Source of the DNA: Hippophae tibetana
Taxonomy: Eukaryota > Streptophyta > Magnoliopsida > Rosales > Elaeagnaceae
Direction of reading: 5' to 3'
Assembly: GCA_037013495.1 (NCBI GenBank)
Contig: JAZDXN010000026.1
Location: 4,030,001-4,094,000 of the forward strand
Length of the DNA: 64,000 nt
Every line of letters begins with the position of its first letter. The stretch's first letter is position 1. The notes below the pieces were generated by a model. The model saw only the letters and a list, made by a program, of their open reading frames with translations, was not told the DNA's origin and did not search any database. Of the stretch, positions 12,501 to 26,200 are shown piece after piece. A program made the position numbers and the translations under genes.

Positions 12501-14900
12501 TCTTACTTCTGGTTTAATTCAATAGAGCTATATAGGAGATATTGGTGCCGACCTAGGGTTGTTTCTTTACATTTTCAATCAGTCTCTATTCTTCACAAAA
12601 AATAAGAGAAGAGAAAAAGAAAGAGGATGTCGTTCACATTTTCTAAAACAACAAAACATTTGGAAAATATGAGTTACAAATTTCAACGGAGATAACTTTT
12701 GACTCGGGTATCGAAACCACTATTATAATATATCAAATCGAAGCTCGTATTAAATTACACAATATTTTTTCGTCCCGCCAAAGAAAATCGTTTTTGTACC
12801 CCAATTTATTCGTTAACATCACTTAATGGGTGTTTAACGTTTGTGACGCACCATTTTCATTTTTCTTACTTCTGATTTAATTCAATAGAGCTATATAGGA
12901 GATATTGGTGCCGACCTAGGGTTGTTTCTTTATATTTTCAATCAGTCAATATTCTTCACAAAAAATAAGAGAAGAGAAAAAGAAAGAGGATGTCGTTCAC
13001 ATTTTCTAAAACAACAAAACATTTGGTAAATAGGAGTTACAAATTTCAACGGATAACTTTTGACTCGGGTATCGAAACCGCTATTATAATATATCAAATC
13101 GGAGCTCGTTTCAAATTACACAACATGTTTTGGTCCCACCAAAGAAAATAGTTTTTGTACCCAAATTTTTTCCTTTACATCACTTAATGGGTGTTTAAAG
13201 TTTGTGACGCACCATTTTCATTTTTCGTACTTCTGGTTTAATTCAATAGAGCTATGTAGGAGATATTGGTGCCGACCTAGGGTTGTTTCTTTATATTTTC
13301 AATAAGTCTCTATTCTTCAAGAAAAAAATAAGAGAAGTGTAAAAGAAAGAGGATGTTCACATTTTCTAAAACAACAAAACATTTGGTAAATATGAGTTAC
13401 AAATTTCAACGAAGATAACTTTTGACTCGGGTATCGAAACCACTATTATAATATATCAAATCGAAGCTCGTATTAAATTACACAATATTTTTTCGTCCCG
13501 CCAAAGAAAATCGTTTTTGTAACCAAATTACATAGTTTACATGACTTAATGGCTGTTTAAAGTTTGTGACGCACCATTTTCATTTTTCTTACTTCTGGTT
13601 TAATTCAATAGAGCTATGTAGGAGATATTGGTGCCGACCTAGGGTTGTTTCTTTATATTTTCAATCAGTCTCTATTCTTCACAAACAATAAGAGAAGACA
13701 AAAAGAAAGAGGATGTCGTTCACATTTTCAAAAACAACAAAACATTTTGTAAATATGAGTTATAACTTTCAACGGAGATAACTTTTGACTCTGGTATCGA
13801 AACCGCTATTATATTATATCAAATTGGAGCTCGTTTCAAATTACACAATATATTTTGGTCCCACCAAGGAAAATCATTTTTCTACCCAAATTAACACATT
13901 TACTTTACTAACCGAGGGTTTAAAGTTTTTCACGCACCATTTTCATTTTACTTAGTGCTAGTTTAATTCAATAGAGCTATAGAGGAGATATTGGTGCCAA
14001 CCTAGGGTTGTTTCTTTGTATTTTCAATAAGTCTCTATTCTTCACAAAAAATAAGAGAAGAGAAAAAGAAAGAGGATGTCGTTCACATTTTCAAAATCTA
14101 CAAAACATTTCGTAAATATGAGTTACAACTTTCATAGGACATAACTTTTGACTCGGGTATCGAAACCACTATTATAATATATCAAATCGAAGCTCGTATT
14201 AAATTACACAATATTTTTTCGTCCCGCCAAAGAAAATCGTTTTTGTAACCAAATTACATAGTTTACATGACTTAATGGCTGTTTAAAGTTTGTGACGCAC
14301 CATTTTCATTTTTCTTACTTCTGGTTTAATTCAATAGAGCTATATAGGAGATATTTGTGCCGACCTAGGGTTATTTCTTTATATTTTCAATCAGTCTCTA
14401 TTCTGCACAAACAATAAGAGAAGAGAAAAAGAAATAGGATGTCGTTCACATTTTCAAAAACAACAAAACATTTGGTAAATATGAGTTACTAATTTCAACG
14501 GAGATAACTTTTGACTCGGGTATCGAAACCACTATTATAATATATCAAATCGAAGCTCGTATTAAATTACACAATATTTTTTCGTCCCGCCAAAGAAAAT
14601 CGTTTTTGTACCCAAATTTATTGGTTTACATCATTTAATGGGTGTTTAAAGTTTATGACGCACCATTTTCATTTTTCTTACTTCTGGTTTAATTCAATAG
14701 AGCTATATAGGAGATATTGGTGCCGACCTAGGGTTGTTTCTTTATATTTTCAATCACTCAATATTCTTCACAAAAAATAAGAAAAGAGAAAAAGAAAGAG
14801 GATGTCGTTCACATTTTCTAAAACAACAAAACATTTGGTAAATATGAGTTACAACTTTCAAAGGACATAACTTTTGACTCGGGTATCGAAACCACTATTA
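12000..14900. repeat. First copy of a 7/8-monomer segmental duplication
   Basis: This segment shares a series of rare variants with about 14.6-17.1 kb. These are 'caatcactcaatatt' (12213 and 14751), a 2-bp loss in 'caacggataac' (13047 and 15585), 'tttttcgtacttc', a 3-bp loss in 'gatgttcac' with 'agagaagtgt' (13331 and 16232), and 'tatattatatc' (13811 and 16712). The offset is 2538 bp (7 monomers) up to about 13.25 kb and 2901 bp (8 monomers) after it. One monomer present in the second copy is therefore missing here, at about 13.27-13.30 kb. Confidence 0.85.
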
Positions 14901-17100
14901 TAATATATCAAATTGAAGCTCGTATTAAATTACAGAATATTTTTTCGTCCCGCCAAAGAAAATCGATTTTGTAACCAAATTACATAGTTTACATGACTTA
15001 ATGGCTGTTTAAAGTTTGTGATGCAAAATTTTCATTTTTCTTACTTCTGGTTTAATTCAATAGAGCTATATAGGAGATATTGGTGCCGACCTAGGGTTGT
15101 TTCTTTACATTTTCAATCAGTCTCTATTCTTCACAAAAAATAAGAGAAGAGAAAAAGAAAGAGGATGTCGTTCACATTTTCTAAAACAACAAAACATTTG
15201 GAAAATATGAGTTACAAATTTCAACGGAGATAACTTTTGACTCGGGTATCGAAACCACTATTATAATATATCAAATCGAAGCTCGTATTAAATTACACAA
15301 TATTTTTTCGTCCCGCCAAAGAAAATCGTTTTTGTACCCCAATTTATTCGTTAACATCACTTAATGGGTGTTTAACGTTTGTGACGCACCATTTTCATTT
15401 TTCTTACTTCTGATTTAATTCAATAGAGCTATATAGGAGATATTGGTGCCGACCTAGGGTTGTTTCTTTATATTTTCAATCAGTCAATATTCTTCACAAA
15501 AAATAAGAGAAGAGAAAAAGAAAGAGGATGTCGTTCACATTTTCTAAAACAACAAAACATTTGGTAAATAGGAGTTACAAATTTCAACGGATAACTTTTG
15601 ACTCGGGTATCGAAACCGCTATTATAATATATCAAATCGGAGCTCGTTTCAAATTACACAACATGTTTTGGTCCCACCAAAGAAAATAGTTTTTGTACCC
15701 AAATTTTTTCCTTTACATCACTTAATGGGTGTTTAAAGTTTGTGACGCACCATTTTCATTTTTCGTACTTCTGGTTTAATTCAATAGAGCTATGTAGGAG
15801 ATATTGGTGCCGACCTAGGATTGTTTCTTTATATTTTCAATCAGTCTCTATTCTTCACAAACAATAAGAGAAGAGAAAAAGAAAGAGGATGTCGTTCACA
15901 TTTTCAAAAACAACAAAACATTTTGTAAATATGAGTTACAACTTTCAACGGAGATAACTTTGGACTCTCGTATCGAAACCGCTATTATAATATATCAAAT
16001 CGGAACTCGTTCCAAATTACACAATATATTTTGGTCCCACCAAGGAAAATCATTTTTGTACCCAAATTAACACATTTACTTTACTAACCAAGGGTTTAAA
16101 GTTTTTCACGCACCATTTTCATTTTACTTAGTGCTAGTTTAATTCAATAGAGCTATAGATGAGATATTGTTGCCAACCTAGGGTTGTTTCTTTATATTTT
16201 CAATAAGTCTCTATTCTTCAAGAAAAAAATAAGAGAAGTGTAAAAGAAAGAGGATGTTCACATTTTCTAAAACAACAAAACATTTGGTAAATATGAGTTA
16301 CAAATTTCAACGAAGATAACTTTTGACTCGGGTATCGAAACCACTATTATAATATATCAAATCGAAGCTCGTATTAAATTACACAATATTTTTTCGTCCC
16401 GCCAAAGAAAATCGTTTTTGTAACCAAATTACATAGTTTACATGACTTAATGGCTGTTTAAAGTTTGTGACGCACCATTTTCATTTTTCTTACTTCTGGT
16501 TTAATTCAATAGAGCTATGTAGGAGATATTGGTGCCGACCTAGGGTTGTTTCTTTATATTTTCAATCAGTCTCTATTCTTCACAAACAATAAGAGAAGAC
16601 AAAAAGAAAGAGGATGTCGTTCACATTTTCAAAAACAACAAAACATTTTGTAAATATGAGTTATAACTTTCAACGGAGATAACTTTTGACTCTGGTATCG
16701 AAACCGCTATTATATTATATCAAATTGGAGCTCGTTTCAAATTACACAATATATTTTGGTCCCACCAAGGAAAATCATTTTTCTACCCAAATTAACACAT
16801 TTACTTTACTAACCGAGGGTTTAAAGTTTTTCACGCACCATTTTCATTTTACTTAGTGCTAGTTTAATTCAATAGAGCTATAGAGGAGATATTGGTGCCA
16901 ACCTAGGGTTGTTTCTTTGTATTTTCAATAAGTCTCTATTCTTCACAAAAAATAAGAGAAGAGAAAAAGAAAGAGGATGTCGTTCACATTTTCAAAATCT
17001 ACAAAACATTTCGTAAATATGAGTTACAACTTTCATAGGACATAACTTTTGACTCGGGTATCGAAACCACTATTATAATATATCAAATCGAAACTCGTAT
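14600..17100. repeat. Second copy of the 7/8-monomer duplication
   Basis: This is the partner of about 12.0-14.2 kb. It keeps the extra monomer, at about 15.85-16.2 kb, with 'tttggactctcg' and 'cggaactcgttcc', which is related to monomers near 6.2 and 18.1 kb. Its right edge, near 17.07 kb, leads into a B monomer with 'cgaaactcgtatc' and 'cccgtctaag'. The first copy leads into a different B monomer there. Confidence 0.83.
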
Positions 17101-20100
17101 CAAATTACACAATATTTTTTGGTCCCGTCTAAGAAAATCATTTTTTTAACCAAATTAATTCGTTTACATCACTTAATGGGTGTTTAAAGTTTGTGACGTA
17201 CCATTATCATTTTTCTTACTTCTGGTTTAATTCAATAGAGCTATATAGGAGATATTGGTGCCGACCTAGGGTTGTTTCTTTATATTTTCAATCAGTCTCT
17301 ATTCTTCACAAAAAATAAGAGAAGAGAAAAAGAAATAGGATGTCGTTCACATTTTCTAAAACAACAAAAAATTTGGTAAATATGAGTTACAAATTTCAAC
17401 GGAGATAACTTTTGACTCGGGTATCGAAACCACTATTATAATATATCAAATCAAAGCTCGTATTAAATTACACAATATTTTTTGGTCCCGAAAAAGAAAA
17501 TCGTTTTTGTACCCCAATTTATTCGTTTACATCACTTAATGGATGTTTAAAGTTTGTGACGCACCATTTTCATTTTTCTTACTTCTGGTTTAATTCAATA
17601 GAGCTATATAGGAGATATTTGTGCCGACCTAGGGTTGTTTCTTTATATTTTCAATCAGTCTCTATTCTTCACAAACAATAAGAGAAGAGAAAAAGAAATA
17701 GGATGTCGTTCACATTTTCAAAAACAACAAAACATTTGGTAAATATGAGTTACAAATTTCAACGGAGATAACTTTTGACTCGGGTATCGAAACCGCTATT
17801 ATAATATATCAAATCGGAGCTCATTTCAAATTACACAATATGTTTTGGTCCCACCAAGGAAATAGTTTTTGTACCCAAATTAACACATTTACTTCACTTT
17901 CCGAGGGTTTAAAGTTTTTCACGCACCATTTTCAATTTACTTAGTGCTAGTTTAATTCAATAGAGCTATAGAGGAGATATTGGTGCCAACCTAGGGTTGT
18001 TTCTTTATATTTTCAATCAGTCTCTATTCTTCACAAACAATAAGAGAAGAGAAAAAGAAAGAGGATGTCGTTCACATTTTCAAAAACAACAAAACATTTT
18101 GTAAATATGAGTTACAACTTTCAACGGAGATAACTTTGGACTCTGGTATCGAAACCGCTATTATAATATATCAAATCGGAACTCGTTCCAAATTACACAA
18201 TATATTTTGGTCCCACCAAGGAAAATCATTTTTGTACCCAAATTAACACATTTACTTTACTAACCAAGGGTTTAAAGTTTTTCACGCACCATTTTCATTT
18301 TACTTAGTGCTAGTTTAATTCAATAGAGCTATAGATGAGATATTGTTGCCAACCTAGGGTTGTTTCTTTATATTTTCAATAAGTCTCTATTCTTCAAGAA
18401 AAAAATAAGAGAAGTGAAAAAGAAAGAGGATGTTCACATTTTCTAAAACAACAAAACATTTGGTAAATATGAGTTACAAATTTCAACGAAGATAACTTTT
18501 GACTCGGGTATCGAAACCACTATTATAATATATCAAATCGAAGCTCGTATTAAATTACACAATATTTTTTGGTCCGACCAAAGAAAATCGTTTTTGTAAC
18601 CAAATTACATAGTTTACATAACTTAATGGTTGTTTAAAGTTTGTGATGCACCATTTTCATTTTTCTTACTTCTGGTTTAATTCAATAGAGCTATGTAGGA
18701 GATATTGGTGCCGACCTAGGGTTGTTTCTTTATATTTTCAATCAGTCTCTATTCTTCACAAACAATAAGAAAAGAGAAAAAGAAAGAGGATGTTGTTCAC
18801 ATTTTCAGAAACAACAAAACATTTTGTAAATATGAGTTACAACTTTCAACGGAGATAACTTTTGACTCTGGTATCGAAACCGCTATTATAATATATCAAA
18901 TCGGAGCTCCTTTCAAATTACACAATATATTTTGGTCCCACCAAGGAAAATCATTTTTCTACCCAAATTAACACATTTAGTTTACTAACCGAGGGTTTAA
19001 AGTTTTTCACGCACCATTTTCATTTTACTTAGTGCTAGTTTAATTCAATAGAGCTATAGATGAGATATTGTTGCCAACCTAGGGTTGTTTCTTTATATTT
19101 TCAATAAGTCTCTATTCTTCAAGAAAAAAATAAGAGAAGAGAAAAAGAAAGAGGATGTCGTTCACATTTTCTAAAACAACATAACATTTGGTAAATATGA
19201 GTTACAAATTTCAACGAAGATAACTTTTGACTCGGGTATCGAAACCACTATTATAATATATCAAATCGAAGCTCGTATTAAATTACACAATATTTTTTCG
19301 TCCCGCCAAAGAAAATCGTTTTTGTAACCAAATTACATAGTTTACATGACTTAATGGCTGTTTAAAGTTTGTGACGCACCATTTTCATTTTTCTTACTTC
19401 TGGTTTAATTCAATAGAGCTATATAGGAGATATTTGTGCCGACCTAGGGTTATTTCTTTATATTTTCAATCAGTCTCTATTCTGCACAAACAATAAGAGA
19501 AGAGAAAAAGAAATAGGATGTCGTTCACATTTTCAAAAACAACAAAACATTTGGTAAATATGAGTTACTAATTTCAACGGAGATAACTTTTGACTCGGGT
19601 ATCGAAACCACTATTATAAAATATCAAATCGAAGCTCGTATTAAATTACACAATATTTTTTCGTTCCGCCAAAGAAAATCGTTTTTGTAACCAAATTACA
19701 TAGTTTACGTGACTTAATGGCTGTTTAAAGTTTGTGACGCACCATTTTCATTTTTCTTACTTCTGTTTTAATTCAATAGAGCTATGTAGGAGATATTGGT
19801 GCCGACCTAGGGTTGTTTCTTTATATTTTCAATCAGTCTCTATTCTTCACAAACAATAAGAGAAGACAAAAAGAAAGAGGATGTCGTTCACATTTTCAAA
19901 AACAACAAAACATTTTGTAAATATGAGTTATAACTTTCAACGGAGATAACTTTTGACTCTGGTATCGAAACCGCTATTATAATATATCAAATCGGAGCTC
20001 GTTTCAAATTACACAATATATTTTGGTCCCACCAAGGAAAATCATTTTTCTACCCAAATTAACACATTTACTTTACTAAACGAGGGTTTAAAGTTTTTCA

Positions 20101-21778
20101 CGCACCATTTTCATTTTACTTAGTGCTAGTTTAATTCAATAGAGCTATAGAGGAGATATTGGTGCAAACCTAGGGTTGTTTCTTTGTATTTTCAATAAGT
20201 CTCTATTCTTCACAAAAAATAAGAGAAGAGAAAAAGAAAGAGGATGTCGTTCACATTTTCAAAATCTACAAAACATTTCGTAAATATGAGTTACAACTTT
20301 CATAGGACATAACTTTTGACTCGGGTATCGAAACCACTATTATAATATATCAAATCGAAACTCGTATCAAATTACACAATATTTTTTGGTCCCGTCTAAG
20401 AAAATCGTTTTTTTAACCAAATTAATTCGTTTACATCACTTAATGGGTGTTTAAAGTTTGTGACGTACCATTATCATTTTTCTTACTTCTGGTTTAATTC
20501 AATAGAGCTATATAGGAGATATTGGTGCCGACCTAGGGTTGTTTCTTTATATTTTCAATCAGTCTCTATTCTTCACAAAAAATAAGAGAAGAGAAAAAGA
20601 AAGAGGATGTCGTTCACATTTTCTAAAACAACAAAAAATTTGGTAAATATGAGTTACAAATTTCAACGGAGATAACTTTTGACTCGGGTATCGAAACCAC
20701 TATTATAATATATCAAATCAAAGCTCATATTAAATTACACAATACTTTTTGGTCCCGCCAAAGAAAATCGTTTTTGTACCCCAATTTATTCGTTTACATC
20801 TCTTAATGGGTGTTTAAAGTTTGTGACGCACCATTTTCATTTTTCTTACTTCTGGTTTAATTCAATAGAGCTATATAGGAGATATTTGTGCCGACCTAGG
20901 GTTGTTTCTTTATATTTTCAATCAGTCTCTATTCTTCACAAAAAATAAGAGAAGAGAAAAAGAAAGAGGATGTCGTTCACATTTTCTAAAACAACAAAAC
21001 ATTTGGTAAATATGAGTTACAAATTTCAACGAGATAACTTTTGACTCGGGTATCGAAACCACTATTATAATATATCAAATCGAAGCTCGTATTAAATTAC
21101 ACAATATTTTTTGGTCCCGCCAAAGAAAATCGTTTTTGTACCCCAATTTATTCGTTTACATCACTTAATGGGTGTTTAACGTTTGTGACGCACCATTTTC
21201 ATTTTACTTACTTCTGGTTTAATTCAATAGAGCTATATAGGAGATATTCGTGCCGACCTAGGGTTGTTTCTTTATATTTTCAATCAGTCAATATTCTTCA
21301 CAAAAAATAAGAGAAGAGAAAAAGAAAGAGGATGTCGTTCACATTTTGCTAAAACAACAAAACATTTGGTAAATATGAGTTACAACTTTCAAAGGACATA
21401 ACTTTTGACTCGGTTATCGAAACCACTGTTATAATATATCAAATCGAAGCTCGTATTTAATTACACAATATTTTTTCGTCCCGCCAAAGAAAATCGTTTT
21501 TGTAACCAAATTCCATAATTTACATGACTTAATGGCTGTTTAAAGTTTGTGATGCACCATTTTCATTTTTCTTACTTCTGGTTTAATTCAATAGAGCTAT
21601 ATAGGAGATATTGGTGCCGACCTAGGGTTGTTTCTTTATATTTTCAATCAGTTAATATTCTTCACAAAAAATAAGAGAAGAGAAAAAGAAGGAGGATGTC
21701 GTTCACATTTTCTAAAACAACAAAACATTTGGTAAATATGAGTTACAAATTTCAACGGAGATAACTTTTGACTCGGGT
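17070..21778. repeat. Zone 1c: patchwork of reused segments
   Basis: Thirteen or so monomers, most traceable to other places. About 18.0-18.5 kb resembles 15.84-16.33 kb, six monomers back (offset 2176 bp at 'ggactc'). About 19.24-19.64 kb copies 14.15-14.55 kb with the shared oddities 'ttctgcac' (14404 and 19493, 14 monomers) and 'gagttactaattt'. About 20.28-20.6 kb copies 17.01-17.4 kb, nine monomers back (offset 3267 bp). No gene is seen. Confidence 0.8.
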
Positions 21779-22506
21779 ATCGAAACCGCTATTATAATAT
21801 ATCAAATCGGAGCTCGTTTCAAATTACACAATATGTTTTGGTCCCACGAAAGAAAATAGTTTTTGTACCGAAATTACACATTTACTTCACTTTCCGAGGG
21901 TTTAAAATTTTTCACGCACCATTTTCATTTTACTTAGTGCTAGTTTAATTCAATAGAGCTATAGAGGAGATATTGGTGCCAACCTAGGGTTGTTTCTTTA
22001 TATTTTCAATAAGTCTCTATTCTTCAAGAAAAAAACAAGAGAAGAGTAAAAGAAAGAGGATGTCGTTCACATTTTCAAAAACAACAAAACATTTGGAAAA
22101 TATGAGTTACAACTTTCAAAGGACATAACTTTTGACTCGGGTATCGAAACCACTATTATAATATATCAAATCGAAGCTCGTATTAAATTACACAATATTT
22201 TTTGGTCCCGCCAAAGAAAAATCGTTTTTGTACCACAATTTATTCGTTTACCTCACTTAATGGGTGTTTAACGTTTGTGACGCACCATTTTCATTTTTCT
22301 TACTTCTGGTTTAATTCAATAGAGCTATATAGGAGATATTTGTGCCGACCTAGGGTTGTTTCTTTATATTTTCAATCAGTCTCTATTCTACACAAACAAT
22401 AAGAGAAGAGAAAAAGAAATAGGATGTCGTTCACATTTTCAAAAACAACAAAACATTTGGTAAATATGAGTTACAAATTTGAACGGAGATAACTTTTGAC
22501 TCGGGT
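21779..22506. repeat. Isolated 728-bp A1-B dimer resembling the right-end HOR unit
   Basis: The anchors 'atcgaaacc' lie at 21779, 22143 and 22507, giving two 364-bp monomers. The first has the full A1 signature of the right-end array: 'cccacgaaag', 'gtaccgaaattacac', 'gggtttaaaattttt', 'aaaaaaacaagag', 'gagtaaaag' and 'ggaaaatatgag'. The second has the five-A run, 'taccacaatttattcg' and 'gtgtttaacg' of the right-end B. From about 22340 on, the B half differs ('gatatttgtgcc', 'tctacacaaac', 'aaataggatg'). Flanking monomers are of unrelated sub-types. I read this as a relic or relative of the founder of the dimer array. The alternative is that it was copied back from that array. Confidence 0.8.
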
Positions 22507-25500
22507 ATCGAAACCGCTATTATAATATATCAAATCGGAGCTCATTTCAAATTACACAATATGTTTTGGTCCCACCAAGGAAAATAGTTTTTGTACCCAA
22601 ATTAACACATTTACTTCACTTTCCGAGGGTTTAAAGTTTTTCACGCACCATTTTCAATTTACTTAGTGCTAGTTTAATTCAATAGAGCTATAGAGGAGAT
22701 ATTGGTGCCAACCTAGGGTTGTTTCTTTATATTTTCAATTAGTCTCTATTCTTCAAGATAAAAAATAAGAGAAGAGAAAAAGAAAGAGAATGTCGTTCAC
22801 ATTTTCAAATACAACAAAACATTTGGTAAATATGAGTTACAACTTTCAAAGGACATAACTTTTGACTCGGGTATCGAAACCACTATTATAATATATCAAA
22901 TCAAAGCTCGTATTAAATTACACAATATTTTTTGGTCCCGCCAAAGAAAATCGTTTTTGTACCCCAATTTATTCGTTTACATCACTTAATGGGTGTTTAA
23001 CGTTTGTGACGCACCATTTTCATTTTACTTACTTCTGGTTTAATTCAATAGAGCTATATAGGAGATATTCGTGCCGACCTAGGGTTGTTTCTTTATATTT
23101 TCAATCAGTCAATATTCTTCACAAAAAATAAGAGAAGAGAAAAAGAAAGAGGATGTCGTTCACATTTTGCTAAAACAACAAAACATTTGGTAAATATGAG
23201 TTACAACTTTCAAAGGACATAACTTTTGACTCGGTTATCGAAACCACTGTTATAATATATCAAATCGAAGCTCGTATTTAATTACACAATATTTTTTCGT
23301 CCCGCCAAAGAAAATCGTTTTTGTAACCAAATTCCATAATTTACATGACTTAATGGCTGTTTAAAGTTTGTGATGCACCATTTTCATTTTTCTTACTTCT
23401 GGTTTAATTCAATAGAGCTATATAGGAGATATTGGTGCCGACCTAGGGTTGTTTCTTTATATTTTCAATCAGTCTCTATTCTTCACAAAAAATAAGAGAA
23501 GAGAAAAAGAAAGAGGATGTCGTTCACATTTTCTAAAACAACAAAACATTTGGTAAATATGAGTTACAAATTTCAACGGAGATAACTTTTGACTCGGGTA
23601 TGGAAACCGCTATTATAATATATCAAATCGAAGCTCGTTTCAAATTACACAATATGTTTTGGTCCCACCAAAGAAAATAGTTTTTGTACCCAAATTTTTT
23701 CCTTTACATCACTTAATGGGTGTTTAACGTTTGTGACGCACCATTTTCATTTTTCTTACTTCTGGTTTAATTCAATAGAGCTATGTAGGAGATATTGGTG
23801 CCGACCTAGGATTGTTTCTTTATATTTTCAATCAGTTAATATTCTTCACAAACAATAAGAGAAGAGAAAAAGACGGAGGATGTCGTTCACATTTTCTAAA
23901 ACAACAAAACATTTGGTAAATATGAGTTACAAATTTCAACGGAGATAACTTTTGACTCGGGTATCGAAACCGCTATTATAATATATCAAATCAGAGCTCG
24001 TTTCAAATTACACAATATGTTTTGGTCCCACCAAAGAAAATAGTTTTTGTACCCAAATTTTTTCCTTTACATCACTTAATGGGTGTTTAAATTTTGTGAC
24101 GCACCATTTTCATTTTTCTTACTTCTGGTTTAATTCAATAGAGCTATGTAGGAGATATTGGTGCCGACCTAGGATTGTTTCTTTATATTTTCAATCAGTC
24201 TCTATTCTTCACAAACAATAAGAGAAGAGAAAAAGAAAGAGGATGTCGTTCACATTTTCAAAAACAACAAAACATTTTGTAAATATGAGTTACAACTTTC
24301 AACGGAGATAACTTTGGACTCTAGTATCGAAACCGCTATTATAATATATCAAATCGGAGCTCGTTCCAAATTACACAATATATTTTGGTCCCACCAAGGA
24401 AAATCATTTTTGTACCCAAATTAACACATTTACTTTACCAACCAAGGTTTAAAGTTTTTCACGCACCATTTTCATTTTACTTAGTGCTAGTTTAATTCAA
24501 TAGAGCTATAGATGAGATATTGTTGCCAACCTAGGGTTGTTTCTTTATATTTTCAATAAGTCTCTATTCTTCAAGAAAAAAATAAGAGAAGAGAAAAAGA
24601 AAGAGGATGTCGTTCACATTTTGCTAAAACAACAAAACATTTGGTAAATATGAGTTACAACTTTCAAAGGACATAACTTTTGACTCGGTTATCGAAACCA
24701 CTGTTATAATATATCAAATCGAAGCTCGTATTGAATTACACAATATTTTTTCGTCCCGCCAAAGAAAATCGTTTTTGTAACCAAATTCCATAATTTACAT
24801 GACTTAATGGCTGTTTAAAGTTTGTGATGCACCATTTTCATTTTTCTTACTTCTGGTTTAATTCAATAGAGCTATATAGGAGATATTGGTGCCGACCTAG
24901 GGTTGTTTCTTTATATTTTCAATCAGTCTCTATTCTTCACAAAAAATAAGAGAAGAGAAAAAGAAAGAGGATGTCGTTCACATTTTCTAAAACAACAAAA
25001 CATTTGGTAAATATGAGTTACAAATTTCAACGGAGTAACTTTTTACTCGGGTATCGAAACCACTATTATAATATATCAAATCGAAGCTCGTATTAAATTA
25101 CACAATATTTTTTGGTCCCGCCAAAGAAAATCGTTTTTGTACCCAAATTTATTCGTTTACATCACTTAATGGGTGTTTAAAGTTTGTGACGCACCATTTT
25201 CATTTTTCTTACTTCTGGTTTAATTCAATAGAGCTATATAGGAGATATTTGTGCCGACCTAGGGTTATTTCTTTATATTTTCAATCAGTCTCTATTCTTC
25301 ACAAACAATAAGAGAAGAGAAAAAGAAATAGGATGTCGTTCACATTTTCAAAAACAACAAAACATTTGGTAAATATGAGTTACAAATTTCAACGGAGATA
25401 ACTTTTGACTCGGGTATCGAAACCGCTATTATAATATATCAAATCAGAGCTCGTTTCAAATTACACAATATGTTTTGGTCCCACCAAAGAAAATAGTTTT

Positions 25501-26200
25501 TGTACCCAAATTTTTTCCTTTACATCACTTAATGGGTGTTTAAATTTTGTGACGCACCATTTTCATTTTTCTTACTTCTGGTTTAATTCAATAGAGCTAT
25601 GTAGGAGATATTGGTGCCGACCTAGGATTGTTTCTTTATATTTTCAATCAGTCTCTATTCTTCACAAACAATAAGAGAAGAGAAAAAGAAAGAGGATGTC
25701 GTTCACATTTTCAAAAACAACAAAACATTTTGTAAATATGAGTTACAACTTTCAACGGAGATAACTTTGGACTCTAGTATCGAAACCGCTATTATAATAT
25801 ATCAAATCGGAGCTCGTTCCAAATTACACAATATATTTTGGTCCCAGCAAGGAAAATCATTTTTGTACCCAAATTAACACATTTACTTTACTAACCAAGG
25901 TTTAAAGTTTTTCACGCACCATTTTCATTTTACTTAGTGCTAGTTTAATTCAATAGAGCTATAGATGAGATATTGTTGCCAACCTAGGGTTGTTTCTTTA
26001 TATTTTCAATAAGTCTCTATTCTTCAAGAAAAAAATAAGAGAAGAGAAAAAGAAAGAGGATGTCGTTCACATTTTCAAAAACAACAAAACATTTGGTAAA
26101 TATGAGTTACAACTTTCAAAGGACATAACTTTTGACTCGGGTATCGAAACCACTATTATAATATATCAAATCGAAGCTCGTATTAAATTACACAATATTT
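22507..26200. repeat. Zone 1d: four- and five-monomer duplications
   Basis: The rare 'ttttgctaaaac' is at 21348, 23169 and 24623 (gaps of 1821 and 1454 bp, five and four monomers), each time followed by 'cggttatcg' and 'accactgttat'. The rare 'ctagtatcg' is at 24321 and 25773 (1452 bp, four monomers). Chimeric monomers, A-like at the start and B-like after the 'ttttttcctttac' block, begin near 23.60, 23.96 and 25.42 kb. The region is built from overlapping local duplications with no fixed period. No gene is seen. Confidence 0.8.

Noticed and set aside
13047-13340. Small deletions in 'caacggataac' and 'gatgttcac' as disrupted functional sites
   Set aside because: They are shared by duplicated copies and serve well as markers, but nothing shows that the intact form has a function.
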